Positions 34,848-44,404 of a stretch of DNA of 64,000 nucleotides are shown here, piece by piece (within the stretch, counting starts at the first letter, position 1; the number at the start of each line of letters is the position of its first letter). A model generated the notes under the pieces. It searched no databases and was not told the DNA's origin. It saw only the letters and a list, made by a program, of their open reading frames with translations. A program made the translations under genes and the position numbers. The stretch lies in assembly GCF_002699985.1 (NCBI RefSeq), contig NZ_LKBT01000012.1, positions 251,449 through 315,448 on the forward strand, read 5' to 3'. The DNA is from Pseudomonas sp. ICMP 561 (GTDB taxonomy: Bacteria; Pseudomonadota; Gammaproteobacteria; Pseudomonadales; Pseudomonadaceae).

Positions 34848-37229
34848 TCAGCGACGGCCAGCGTTGCTCAAGACGTCGTGTAGTTTGTTTCTCAGATCGA
34901 TCTCGTTAAACGGCTTTTGTACCACCGCGGAGCCAGTGAGGCCCAACACGTCGGTATCGGCATAGCCAGTGACAAACAGCACGGGCAGGGCGGGATACTT
35001 CTTATGGATCAGGCTGGCCAGCTCGCCGCCGGTCATGCCCGGCATTGCGAAATCAGTCAGCACCAGATCAACGCTCGGGTCCAGCATCGACAGCGCCATC
35101 GCACCGTCCTTGGCCTGTTTGACCTTGTACTCCATGGACTCGAGCATCTGTACGGTCACGGCCCGAACCTCAGGGTCATCATCTACCAGCAAAATCGTGT
35201 GTGAACCACCCACCCGCGCCGGAGCCTGATTCGGGTTCTTTTCTTCCGGCAGGACAGCAGGTTTATCCACGCTGGGCAGATAGACCAGAACTCGGGTGCC
35301 GACGCCCAGTTCGCTTTCAATCATCACGCCGCCGCCAGACTGCTTGGCGAAACCAAACACCTGAGCCAGGCCAAGACCTGAACCTTTGCCGACGTCTTTG
35401 GTGGTGTAGAACGGCTCGAACGCGCGCAGCAAGGTTTCGGGGCTCATGCCGCTGCCCGAGTCGCGGATGGCCAGCACCACATATTTGCCGGGCTCCGGGT
35501 CCTCGGGACGGACCGCAGGTTGAGTGATTTCCGCGTTGAACGTGGAAAAGCACAGCGACCCACCCATGGACATGGCGTCTCGCGCATTGATCGCGAGATT
35601 GAGAATAATCATCTCGGTCTGGGTCGGATCGCCCATGGCGTACCACAGATCACTGGCCAGATCGGTCTCGATCCAGATGCTGCCGCCCAGTGCGCGACCG
35701 AGAAGGGTGCCCATGCCGCGAATAGTGTCGTTGAGATTGATCGCTGTGGGTTGCAAGCGTTGGCGTCGAGAGAACGACAGCAATTGGGCAGTGAGTCTGG
35801 CACCGCGCTCGCCAGCATCCTTGACGTTCTGCAAGCGCTTGACGGTCTTGTCCAGCGTGCCGCGTTCGATATCCCGGATCGCGAAAGTGGTACTGGTCAG
35901 AATCACGGTCAGCAGGTTGTTGAAGTCATGCGCCACACCGGCAGTCAATTGGCCCACCACTTCGAGACGCTGCATTTGTTGCAGATCGGCTTCGATGCGT
36001 TCCCGCTCGCTTATCTGTGAGCGCAGGCGCTGGTTGGCTGCTGCCAGCTCATCAATGACCGCACGCTCTTCAGTGATGTCGCGAACGGCGGCATACATCA
36101 AGCCGTCCTCGGGCACGATGGTCCAGGACAGCCAGCGGTAATCACCTGACTTATGCTTCATCCGGTTGACGAAACGTGTCGATACATTGCCCTGAGCAAT
36201 GCTTTCCAGCTCGTGGAGAGTGGTGTCGAAGTCTTCCGGATGGATCAACTCCCACAAGCGCATCTGGCTGATTTGCTCATGAGACCAGCCTAATGTCGCT
36301 TCCCAGGCCGGGTTGAACGATATAGGGGTCATGTCCAGTTGCAGCACGGCCAGCAGCTCTCTGGACAACTCCCAGATTCGATCCCGCTCACGGGTACGCT
36401 GCTCAATACGGGCGCCCAGCACTTCGTTCAGTTCAACGAGCTCCCGGGTCGCCTGCTTGCGCTCGGTGATGTCTTGCATGACGCCAGTGATACGCACACA
36501 TTGGCCGTCTTCAAACACGGAGCGACCACTGGAGAACAGCCAGCGTGATCGGCCACCCGGCATCAGCGCGCGGTATTCGATCTGGTAGTCGGACTCCCTG
36601 GCGATGGCCGCACTGATCTTTGAGTCCAGGAGCGCGCGATCATCCGGATGGCAGCGCTCCAGAAGAAAAGGCAGGTTGACCACGGTGTTGGGCAGGATTT
36701 CATACAAGGCGTTACAGCGCTCATCCCAAAGCATACGGCCGGTGGATGGCTGAATTTCCCAGACGCCCATCATTGCTGCTTCGATGGCGAGTCTGGCCCG
36801 CACTTCGACGTCCTGAAGGGCGGTTTCCGCTGCACGGCGCTGAGTCCTTTCGCGTACTTCCGATACCGCTCGCCTGACGGCCTTGGGCAGCATCTTGAAG
36901 TTTTGCTTAAGGACGTAATCGACCGCACCCAGGCGCATCATTTCCACGGCCTGTTGCTCGCCGAAAATGCCTGAGAGAAAAATGAAGGGGGTTTCTGGCG
37001 CTAGTTGCTGGGCAATTTTCAGGACTTCTGCGCCGGAAGAACCCGGCAGCAGGAAGTCACACAGCACCACATCAAATACCTCCTGGCCCAGCGCCTGGGA
37101 GGCACCCTGGTGATTGTGCACCAGGGTCGAGTCAACTTTGATACCACTGGCCTCCAGGGACAAAAGGGTCAATTCCGCATCCTGCGGACTGTCTTCGATG
37201 AGGAGGATCTTTAATTCGTTCAGTGGCAT
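34848..37229 (-). CDS. Hybrid sensor histidine kinase / response regulator
   Basis: A 793-residue cytoplasmic protein with domains in the order REC (about 5-125, phosphoacceptor in LCDFLLPGSSG), two PAS domains (about 150-270 and 290-400), HisKA (LTAGVAHDFNNLLTVIL), HATPase (N-box NLAINARDAM, G-boxes GSGMSP and GKGSGLGLAQV) and a C-terminal REC (VLTDFAMPGMTGG). It has no transmembrane segment. The HDFNNLL H-box places it with the hybrid kinases that use FixL-like dimerisation helices. It is the last gene of the phytochrome operon, 30 bp after the response regulator, and could receive or relay phosphate from the phytochrome through its N-terminal REC. Confidence 0.92.
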   Translation of the reverse strand: MPLNELKILLIEDSPQDAELTLLSLEASGIKVDSTLVHNHQGASQALGQEVFDVVLCDFLLPGSSGAEVLKIAQQLAPETPFIFLSGIFGEQQAVEMMRLGAVDYVLKQNFKMLPKAVRRAVSEVRERTQRRAAETALQDVEVRARLAIEAAMMGVWEIQPSTGRMLWDERCNALYEILPNTVVNLPFLLERCHPDDRALLDSKISAAIARESDYQIEYRALMPGGRSRWLFSSGRSVFEDGQCVRITGVMQDITERKQATRELVELNEVLGARIEQRTRERDRIWELSRELLAVLQLDMTPISFNPAWEATLGWSHEQISQMRLWELIHPEDFDTTLHELESIAQGNVSTRFVNRMKHKSGDYRWLSWTIVPEDGLMYAAVRDITEERAVIDELAAANQRLRSQISERERIEADLQQMQRLEVVGQLTAGVAHDFNNLLTVILTSTTFAIRDIERGTLDKTVKRLQNVKDAGERGARLTAQLLSFSRRQRLQPTAINLNDTIRGMGTLLGRALGGSIWIETDLASDLWYAMGDPTQTEMIILNLAINARDAMSMGGSLCFSTFNAEITQPAVRPEDPEPGKYVVLAIRDSGSGMSPETLLRAFEPFYTTKDVGKGSGLGLAQVFGFAKQSGGGVMIESELGVGTRVLVYLPSVDKPAVLPEEKNPNQAPARVGGSHTILLVDDDPEVRAVTVQMLESMEYKVKQAKDGAMALSMLDPSVDLVLTDFAMPGMTGGELASLIHKKYPALPVLFVTGYADTDVLGLTGSAVVQKPFNEIDLRNKLHDVLSNAGRR

Positions 37230-37259
37230 TAAGTCTGACTGCGCTTAATCAATTTAGGG

Positions 37260-37721
37260 TCAGGAACTGGTACGACGCTGAGCTCTGACAGAACCTGGTG
37301 GTGGTTCGTTCAGAACGGCCCAGAAAATACCCAGATCGGAGATGGCACTGACGAACTCCTTGAATTCGACAGGCTTGACCACGTATGCGTTGACACCCAG
37401 TTCATAGGCGCGTGAAAGGTCCATTTCCTCGCGGGAGGAGGTGAGCATGACTACCGGAATGCTGCGCAAATCATCGGAATGGCGAATGGCGTCCAGTACC
37501 TGCAACCCGTCGACCTTGGGCAGTTTCAGGTCCAGAAGCAGGACCGCCGGATTACCGTCCACGCGATCGGCGTAAGCATTGCGGCGGAACAGGTAGTCAA
37601 GGGCTTCCGCGCCGTCGCGCAGAACGATCACTTCGTTGGCCAGTTGGCTGCGTTCGAGCGCAACCAGGGTCAGTTCCAGATCGTTGGGGTTGTCTTCAAC
37701 CAGCAGAATTGGCTTGAGCAT
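37260..37721 (-). CDS. Single-domain response regulator (Rcp1-like)
   Basis: A 153-residue CheY-like receiver without an output domain: acidic pocket VEDNPNDLELT, phosphoacceptor LLLDLKLPKVDG, threonine/serine in VMLTSS and lysine in VKPVEF. The FRRNAYADRV-type insertion is characteristic of the Rcp1 family that partners phytochromes. Its ATG shares one base with the phytochrome stop (TAATG). Phosphate transfer from the phytochrome is expected from family knowledge. Confidence 0.92.
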   Translation of the reverse strand: MLKPILLVEDNPNDLELTLVALERSQLANEVIVLRDGAEALDYLFRRNAYADRVDGNPAVLLLDLKLPKVDGLQVLDAIRHSDDLRSIPVVMLTSSREEMDLSRAYELGVNAYVVKPVEFKEFVSAISDLGIFWAVLNEPPPGSVRAQRRTSS

Positions 37722-39997
37722 TATTTTTCCTTCGTACTCAGACGACTGGGTTCAGGTGTTTTGTAAGGAAGGGTGAAAGAGAACGTTGCTCCTTCGCCCA
37801 GAACGCCTTGCGCGTGAACGGTGCCGCCATGGCGCTCGATGATTCGTCGGACATTGGCCAGGCCAATGCCGGTGCCTTCGAACTCTTCCATCCGGTGCAA
37901 GCGCTGGAAGACCCCAAACAATTTGTCGGCGTATTGCATATCGAAGCCCACGCCGTTATCACGAACGCTGACGACAACACCTTGAGACTCCTGAACCGCA
38001 GTTATTTCAATGACAGCAATGGTTTCATTGCGGGTGTATTTGATTGCGTTGGCGAGCAGGTTGCGCATCGCCAGGTGTAAAAAGGCCGGGTCGGCAATGA
38101 TGATCGGCAAATTGCCCACCCGCCACTCGATGGTCCGGCCTTCGTAATCGGGCTGCATTTCTCGCTGGATCGATTCGACCATGGCCGTCAGGTTGACCTC
38201 TGACTGGCGCATGGCGGAGCGGCCCATCTGCGAGAAACTCAGCAGATTGTCCACCAGCGTACCGGCAAACTTGGCTGATTCACCGATGGTGTCGAGGAAG
38301 CGCTGGCCGCGGTGGGAGAGGTTGACCTCTTCCATGTCCTTGAGTAGTTCGGCATAACCTGCGATATGCCGAAGAGGCGCCCGCAAGTCGTGGGAAACGC
38401 TGTAGGAAAATGCTTCTAGTTCTTTATTGCTGCGCTTGAGCTCCATGGCCAGTTGCGCCATTTCTTCGGCTTTGCGTAACACGATGCCAAGAACGGCAAG
38501 ACGCAGTTCCGCCACTCCTTCCAGCTCGGCGTCTTCCCAGGGAGACGAATATCCTTCGACATTCTGCTTCCACAGCTCGAAGCTCAGGCGGGGGCTCAGT
38601 GCTCCGTTTTTATCCACGGCTTTCTCGGGTTTTCCTGCCCAGTGAACAACCCGGGCCTGTTCTGGTTTGAACCAGATCAGGTAGTTTGAATGCAGTTCGG
38701 AAATCGACACTGCCAGCACGCCACTCACTGACTTGGCCAGGCCCGGGATTGGTGCTATATCGAGGCTGACGTTGTTGGTGTGAAAGACATTGGGTCCGCC
38801 ACGTTCGGCCAGCCACTCGGCAAGTGCCTGAACATGGCGCTCTGCAGGCGTCTGACCGAACAAGTGGCACTCTTCCTCGGAAACCACGGCTGCGCCGCAA
38901 GCACCCACGAACCTGATGAATGTGTCTGACAGGGATTGCAGGCCCTTGAACACGCTGTCGTGGTCGGCCATTGCCGCCAGCATGTGAACGATGTCCTTGC
39001 GCAGGCTCAGCATGCGATGGCTACGCAGGTGAGCCTCTTTGGTTTCCACTTGCAACGACAAGACCCGGCCAAGCAGCTCGCAGGCTGAGCGTGTCTGGAA
39101 ACTGACAGGGTGCGGCGTGGGGTTGTGGCAGGAAATCAGGCCCCACAATTCACCATCAACCACAATCGAGATGGACATGGAGGCGCCAGTGCCCATATTG
39201 CGCATGTACTGCAAGTGGACCGGGGAGACGCTGCGCAATGTCGCGTAACTCAGGTCGAGAGGGCGCTGTGTCTTCGGGTTGGTGCCGGGAATGATCGCTG
39301 ACGGGGTGTAGTTCGAATCGGCAATAATCCGGATGCGGTTGAGGCAATACAGTTCACGTGCCTGAGCCGGAATATCCGACGCCGGGAAACACAGGCCCAG
39401 ATAGCTGGGCATGTCCGCGTCAGCCAGCTCGGCATTGACCACACCGTTACCGGCCTCATCGAAACGGTAAGAGTTAACACGTCCGAAGCCGGTGATGCGC
39501 TTGATAAAACGGACCGAGCGTTCACACAGCTCGTCGACGCTTTCTTCTTCACGCATCTGGCTGATGAACGCACGCACCAGTGGATACAACTTGCCATGCG
39601 CCGTTACGGTGTCGCCGGCCGGTTCGAACTCGGCAATCAGCACGCCTTCGTGACGGTGCAACATCATGGCTACGTGTTGACCGGCACGATCACCCTTGAG
39701 AAAGGTGACGTCACCCACGTGGTAAGGCTGCGCCTCATCTTCATCCAGCTCACCCAACTGCCCGACGAATGCCGAGCCATCTTTGACCAGGGAATCAAGG
39801 TGGCTGCCCAGCAACACGTCATGATCGAGATTCAGCCACTGGGCAATGTTTTCGCTGATCTGAACGATCGTCATCCCGGGTTCATCAATAACGATGAGGA
39901 ACCCTTGAGGCTGAATGCTACCCGGCGTGCGAATGGGTTCGCGCGCGCAGTTATCAATGGCAGCCTGCAGAGATGCATGAGTGTCGATCGCGGTCAA
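37721..39997 (-). CDS. Bacteriophytochrome histidine kinase (first copy)
   Basis: A 758-residue red/far-red photoreceptor kinase. The biliverdin-attachment cysteine is C17 in NCAREPIRTPGSIQPQG; PAS is about 20-125, GAF about 140-310 with FPASDIPAQAREL and the pyrrole-contact histidine in VHLQYMRNMGT, PHY about 330-505. HisKA follows with H536 in SVSHDLRAPLRH, then HATPase (NLLANAIKYT, GTGIGLANV). I start at TTG 39997: AAAGGGGAAAG sits just upstream and the N-terminus then aligns with the family. The frame is open to 40117 but the extra residues are not phytochrome-like. No heme oxygenase gene adjoins it, so biliverdin must come from elsewhere. Confidence 0.93.
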   Translation of the reverse strand: MTAIDTHASLQAAIDNCAREPIRTPGSIQPQGFLIVIDEPGMTIVQISENIAQWLNLDHDVLLGSHLDSLVKDGSAFVGQLGELDEDEAQPYHVGDVTFLKGDRAGQHVAMMLHRHEGVLIAEFEPAGDTVTAHGKLYPLVRAFISQMREEESVDELCERSVRFIKRITGFGRVNSYRFDEAGNGVVNAELADADMPSYLGLCFPASDIPAQARELYCLNRIRIIADSNYTPSAIIPGTNPKTQRPLDLSYATLRSVSPVHLQYMRNMGTGASMSISIVVDGELWGLISCHNPTPHPVSFQTRSACELLGRVLSLQVETKEAHLRSHRMLSLRKDIVHMLAAMADHDSVFKGLQSLSDTFIRFVGACGAAVVSEEECHLFGQTPAERHVQALAEWLAERGGPNVFHTNNVSLDIAPIPGLAKSVSGVLAVSISELHSNYLIWFKPEQARVVHWAGKPEKAVDKNGALSPRLSFELWKQNVEGYSSPWEDAELEGVAELRLAVLGIVLRKAEEMAQLAMELKRSNKELEAFSYSVSHDLRAPLRHIAGYAELLKDMEEVNLSHRGQRFLDTIGESAKFAGTLVDNLLSFSQMGRSAMRQSEVNLTAMVESIQREMQPDYEGRTIEWRVGNLPIIIADPAFLHLAMRNLLANAIKYTRNETIAVIEITAVQESQGVVVSVRDNGVGFDMQYADKLFGVFQRLHRMEEFEGTGIGLANVRRIIERHGGTVHAQGVLGEGATFSFTLPYKTPEPSRLSTKEK

Positions 39998-40225
39998 AAC
40001 TTTCCCCTTTGAAGGCTTTTGAGACGGTAGGCACAGGCTCAGGTGATGAGCTGAAGAAGGCCGAATAGCATTCGTCCCGAAAATCCGATGACACAGTATC
40101 AAATTATTGATGGCCACACTGTGGCCGTTGACACGTTGTCGGATAATTGGAGGGGAAATTTACATTTGATTGCTCAGTTTTCAGGTTGAGCTTTTGGTTT
40201 ACCGTGTTTAGCCCGGTAGGCTGAG

Positions 40226-40789
40226 TTATTGAGGGGCAATTATCTTCAGCCAAGGCCAGCGACATTGATAGCTGGCCGCCTTTTTCAAAAACATTTCGGG
40301 ATGAGCGTAATTCGGGTTGATTCGCAGAATGCCTTGCTCCAGTTCGGCAAGGCCATGCGAGGCATAGACTTCATGCGTTTCGATATCCAGACCAATACAC
40401 GTCGCAGCAACAAGAAATCGGTCAATCCCCTGTCTGGCTGAGTGGAGTTGTGAATAAGGATAGCCAAATCGCTCACTGAACCAGAGATGCACGCGCGCCT
40501 GATTCCTGAGCTCGACGTTTACACCCAGATCCTGAAACAGTTGCGCTGCTGCCTTGATGACTTCGTTTTCTGCCTCCCACGACAAATCTTCATCAAAGTA
40601 AAACACGTCGTAATCATTCACACCCCAGGCAGGCGGCTGACCGGCTTGTTGATTCCATACCGCCTGAAAAATGCATCCCGCGGTGAGCATGCATTGGCTG
40701 AGGCCCAATGCAGGCAGCCGGGTGATTATTTCGGCATTGAGCGGGTTGGACATCGCGATGTCGATCAGTCGGTTTGCGGTCAGTGTCAT
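40226..40789 (-). CDS. Nucleotidyltransferase family protein (NTP_transf_6/COG3575)
   Basis: A 187-residue protein with the conserved GVNDYDVFYFD motif (two metal-binding aspartates), CMLTAGCIFQAVWN and a C-terminal PEMFLKKAASYQCRWPWLKI segment typical of this family, whose substrate is unknown. ATG 40789 has AAGGAAT upstream. It may be co-transcribed with the MFS gene behind it: that gene ends at 40823, 33 bp upstream. Confidence 0.85.
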   Translation of the reverse strand: MTLTANRLIDIAMSNPLNAEIITRLPALGLSQCMLTAGCIFQAVWNQQAGQPPAWGVNDYDVFYFDEDLSWEAENEVIKAAAQLFQDLGVNVELRNQARVHLWFSERFGYPYSQLHSARQGIDRFLVAATCIGLDIETHEVYASHGLAELEQGILRINPNYAHPEMFLKKAASYQCRWPWLKIIAPQ

Positions 40790-40822
40790 GGGATTCCTTA
40801 TTCTCAATCACAGCGATGTTAA

Positions 40823-42010
40823 TCAATCACCGCCCTTCATGCGTCGGGCAATCAGGTAGACCCCCAGGCCGGCCAGGGCCGTTGCAGCTCCGATATACCC
40901 GGTGCTCGTCCAGCCCAGCCCGGCGGTGATAGCCATCCCGCCAAACCATGGGCCCAGCGCATTGGCAAGGTTGAACGCGGCATGGTTGGACGCTGCCGCC
41001 AGGCTGGGTGCTTCGTGGGCAATGTCCATCAAGCGGATCTGAAGTGGTGCCGCCAGTGCGACCATCGTTCCGACAAGGCCGATACCCAGCATGACGCCCC
41101 ACAAAGAGCCCGCTGCAAACGGGAAAAACAGCAGGACTGCCATTGACCATACAAGTAGCAGACCCACCGCGCGAAATTGCATGCGGTCGAACAGCTTGCC
41201 GCCGACGATGTTGCCAATGATGCCGCCAACCCCGAACGCTGCCAGACCAAATGGAATCCACTGCGGCGTAACCCGGGTCACCTCCAGCATCGTCGGTGCC
41301 AGATAGCTGAACACGCAGAACATTCCGGCAAAACCAATCGCCCCAATCGCAAGGGCCATCCAGACCTGCGGTTTCTTGAACGCGAGGAGCTCCTTGCGAG
41401 GATCGCTGCGCGGTTCATCGCGGCGATCAGGCACGAAGCGCCAGACCAACCCAATCGTGCAAAGCGCGATAGCCCCTACCAGGGCAAATGCAGATCGCCA
41501 GCCGAAGAATTGACCGAGAAAAGTAGCGATCGGGTTACCCAGCAACATCGCCAGGGTCAGGCCCATCATCACCCTTGCTACCGCGCCCGCACGTTTATTG
41601 GAGGGCACCATGCTCGAAGCCACCACCGCAGCAATGCCGAAATAGGCGCCATGGGGCAGGCCGCTGATAAAACGAAAGGCAATCAGGCTGCCAAATGTAG
41701 GAGTAAACGCAGTCGCCAGGTTGCCCAGAGCGTACAGCGCCATTAGCAATAACAGCAGATGTTTACGGAGCAGTTTGGCGCCCAGAATCGCCAGCAACGG
41801 CGCTCCAACCATCACCCCTAGCGCATAGGCACTGATGGCGTGGCCCACTTGCGGTTCGCTCAATTGCAGGTTGTTGGCGATATCGGGCATCAGCCCCATG
41901 ATCGCGAACTCGCCAGTACCGATAGCAAAGGCGCCAACAGCCATGGCGGCTTCCATTTTGGCTGCGGAGCGCGCGGGCAGCACTTGCCCGGATGGTTGCT
42001 GAATAGACAT
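40823..42010 (-). CDS. MFS transporter, DHA1 family
   Basis: A 395-residue, twelve-helix major facilitator. Conserved stretches are FAIGTGEFAIMGLMPDIA in TM1 and FRFISGLPHGAYFGIAAVVA in TM4-5, common to the YdhP/AraJ group of DHA1 exporters. A family-typical RKHLLLLLMALYALGN follows the TM2-3 loop. Substrate unknown; a sugar-efflux or drug-efflux role is possible. The start lies 7 bases downstream of a GAGATTT sequence. Confidence 0.88.
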   Translation of the reverse strand: MSIQQPSGQVLPARSAAKMEAAMAVGAFAIGTGEFAIMGLMPDIANNLQLSEPQVGHAISAYALGVMVGAPLLAILGAKLLRKHLLLLLMALYALGNLATAFTPTFGSLIAFRFISGLPHGAYFGIAAVVASSMVPSNKRAGAVARVMMGLTLAMLLGNPIATFLGQFFGWRSAFALVGAIALCTIGLVWRFVPDRRDEPRSDPRKELLAFKKPQVWMALAIGAIGFAGMFCVFSYLAPTMLEVTRVTPQWIPFGLAAFGVGGIIGNIVGGKLFDRMQFRAVGLLLVWSMAVLLFFPFAAGSLWGVMLGIGLVGTMVALAAPLQIRLMDIAHEAPSLAAASNHAAFNLANALGPWFGGMAITAGLGWTSTGYIGAATALAGLGVYLIARRMKGGD

Positions 42011-42219
42011 GCGTGTTCAAATCTCAAAAGGTGACAGGAGTTGCATCGCTGATTCCAGGTAAATATCAGCGAGAGGGTCTAGAGCGCTTATTGACGGTAG
42101 AGTTCAGCTGATCTCGGCATTGCCGCAGCCACACTTTACGCATGGCTGTTTTTCCCAGCCATGCGTGTAGTTACAACAAATCCGTCGCAGAAAATATCTG
42201 CCGCCGTCGGCAGGCCAAC

Positions 42220-44172
42220 TCACCAGCTCGAAGGCACATCCCAGGCGACCAGGCCGTTATTACAACGTCCCCACAGGCGCTCCCCGGATGGGCTCCATTG
42301 CAGTTGCTCAAACTCATTGCATCCTGAGGCTTCAGTTCCCAGTGTGATTGAGCGACCGTTTTCCAGGTTCCATAGCACTGCAGAGTTTTTGCCACCGCTG
42401 CCGAGGGCCAGCAGGCGGCCGTTGGGCGAACCCACCGCAGTTTTGAGCGAGTCCCGTCCGGGCAAGGTCAGTGAATAGCGCACCTTGCCACTGGCAATGT
42501 CGACAACGTGCATACCGGGATTGACCTGCTTCCCTTCATCCAATACAAAGCCGACCGCGATCCATCCACCTTTGACGGAACCAAAAGGCGCAGGGTCCCA
42601 GGGTGCCATGCCAGTGTCATCGTTGCGGTCCACATCGCCCAATCGGCGCGGCAACTTCACCACGCGCAACACCTTGCCGGTTTTACCATCGAGTTCGGCA
42701 AGGCCGTAAACGTCTTCGACCCATGTGTTGGGCATGAAGCCGTCCCAGCTTACAGGCTTGATCAGGCTATTGCCGCGCAGGGAACCTTTCATCATGTCCT
42801 GGCGCGGGGAGGCAAAGCGCAACGTGTAATTCCAGGGCGTACCGTCGCCAGCGGGTTGCGCGTTGGCTTGCCAGACATTGAGCGTGTCGCGCCCCCCGCT
42901 AAGGCTGTGGTCATAGGGTAACGGCACGCCGTTTCCATCGTGGAAATACTTTATGTAGTCGTCCGGTTTGGTCGTTTTTTCGAAGGCCATGGGGTGCTTG
43001 AACAGAGAACCGGTCTTAGCGTCAAAGCGCACAATGAGCCCGCCCGTCGTCAGATACCCCGATTGCCCAGTCGCATCGCGCGACAGCTGCCACTGGTGCG
43101 ACTTTTCCTCCGTCGAGGTCCATAGTTCCCGCAGCTCACCGCCGGCGTCAGGCGACCAGCGCATCAATGCGCGCGGGTAGCTACGGATGATCAGAACACT
43201 GCCATCGCCCAAGACGATGAAGTTGTCCGGGGACTTAATGGACATGACCGCTTTCGCCTCGAGTACCTTCGCTTTGGTGTCCGGCAGGGTGAGCTTCGGC
43301 TCGGTTACAAAAGAGATTGGCCTGGAGGGCGCGCGCCATTGGTCCGGGCTTGCACCCAGTTCCACGTTAGCGTTGGGCAGCTTGCTCAACGCATCGAATA
43401 CCGGGCTGAACACCTCACCTGGCACGATGCTGCGATGCAGGGTTTTGGGCGCGGAGGGGTGAAAAATGTCGAGCTCGGCCAGCTCGCGCATCCGGCCGAA
43501 GAACCCGGCGTCGGGATTCGGATACTCATCATTTCGCGTCAAATAGACCACGGTTGCGGGGCGACCCAAAACAGGGTCAAGCTGCATCACGCGGGCAATG
43601 ACACGACCGCTGCTGCGGCCTGTTGCTCCATACTTATGCTCAGCGCTGCCGACCCAGGATTTATACTGTTCGGTCAGCGGGGCCATGCGCTTGCTGCCTG
43701 ATTGAAAGCGTATAGTCCGTTCAATAAGGGCAATACGCTCGGGTATCTCTGATTCAGCCAGAGCGCCGTCGCGTACGTCTTGTTGCAGCTTGGGTAGATC
43801 GAACTGTCGGACCAGTTCCCGTACAAGATCAGGACGGCGCGTCAACAGCACATTGCCCCATTCATCCTCCAGTTTGGACAACGGCTCGACACCGGACCGC
43901 TCGTCCAGGCGCCCCAGGGGTCGCAACGCAGAGATGACTTGCGGCAGTACCTGGTTGAAGGGCAGGGCAACGACGATGTGCACCTCAGCAAGCCTGCGCC
44001 CATCTTTCGCCAGCTCCGACGATTGCAACGCCGATGGAAGCCCTTTGTCGACGTCCTCGGCAGCGCTTGGCTGGATTTGCCAGCCATGGGGTAACGCTGC
44101 GGCATTATTCATACCGCTATAACCGATCGCCGCAGCCCATAACGCATACTTCCAGAATCCTGCGCATTTCAT
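42220..44172 (-). CDS. Exported protein with beta-propeller-like C-terminus, unknown function
   Basis: A 650-residue protein with a signal peptide (FWKYALWAAAIGYSGMNNAAA) and then a polar region containing RTIRFQSGSKRMAPLTEQYKSW. The C-terminal half shows repeated WD/quinoprotein-like blades, for example IVLGDGSVLIIRSYPRALMRW and NSAVLWNLENGRSITLGTEA, ending in LQWSPSGERLWGRCNNGLVAWD. Probably periplasmic. It is divergent from a membrane protein at 44405. Function unknown. Confidence 0.75.
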   Translation of the reverse strand: MKCAGFWKYALWAAAIGYSGMNNAAALPHGWQIQPSAAEDVDKGLPSALQSSELAKDGRRLAEVHIVVALPFNQVLPQVISALRPLGRLDERSGVEPLSKLEDEWGNVLLTRRPDLVRELVRQFDLPKLQQDVRDGALAESEIPERIALIERTIRFQSGSKRMAPLTEQYKSWVGSAEHKYGATGRSSGRVIARVMQLDPVLGRPATVVYLTRNDEYPNPDAGFFGRMRELAELDIFHPSAPKTLHRSIVPGEVFSPVFDALSKLPNANVELGASPDQWRAPSRPISFVTEPKLTLPDTKAKVLEAKAVMSIKSPDNFIVLGDGSVLIIRSYPRALMRWSPDAGGELRELWTSTEEKSHQWQLSRDATGQSGYLTTGGLIVRFDAKTGSLFKHPMAFEKTTKPDDYIKYFHDGNGVPLPYDHSLSGGRDTLNVWQANAQPAGDGTPWNYTLRFASPRQDMMKGSLRGNSLIKPVSWDGFMPNTWVEDVYGLAELDGKTGKVLRVVKLPRRLGDVDRNDDTGMAPWDPAPFGSVKGGWIAVGFVLDEGKQVNPGMHVVDIASGKVRYSLTLPGRDSLKTAVGSPNGRLLALGSGGKNSAVLWNLENGRSITLGTEASGCNEFEQLQWSPSGERLWGRCNNGLVAWDVPSSW

Positions 44173-44404
44173 GTGTTGTACTTCCCTGGTATTCCGGCGT
44201 TGTTGCCAGCTTCGGACACTGCTATTCAGTTAAAAATATATTCGGGTTCGTGAGCAGAAAAATCGGCAGTCAATACGGCAAGCGCTGTCAGGCATCATGC
44301 AGAGTGACTTCCTTGATTGGCCAGGACTTAGTTTGTCGGTACGTGGGAAAGTGCCGCAGTCTGGATTATCCTTCGCGATTTGAAATGAGTTTACAAGGAC
44401 GTCC

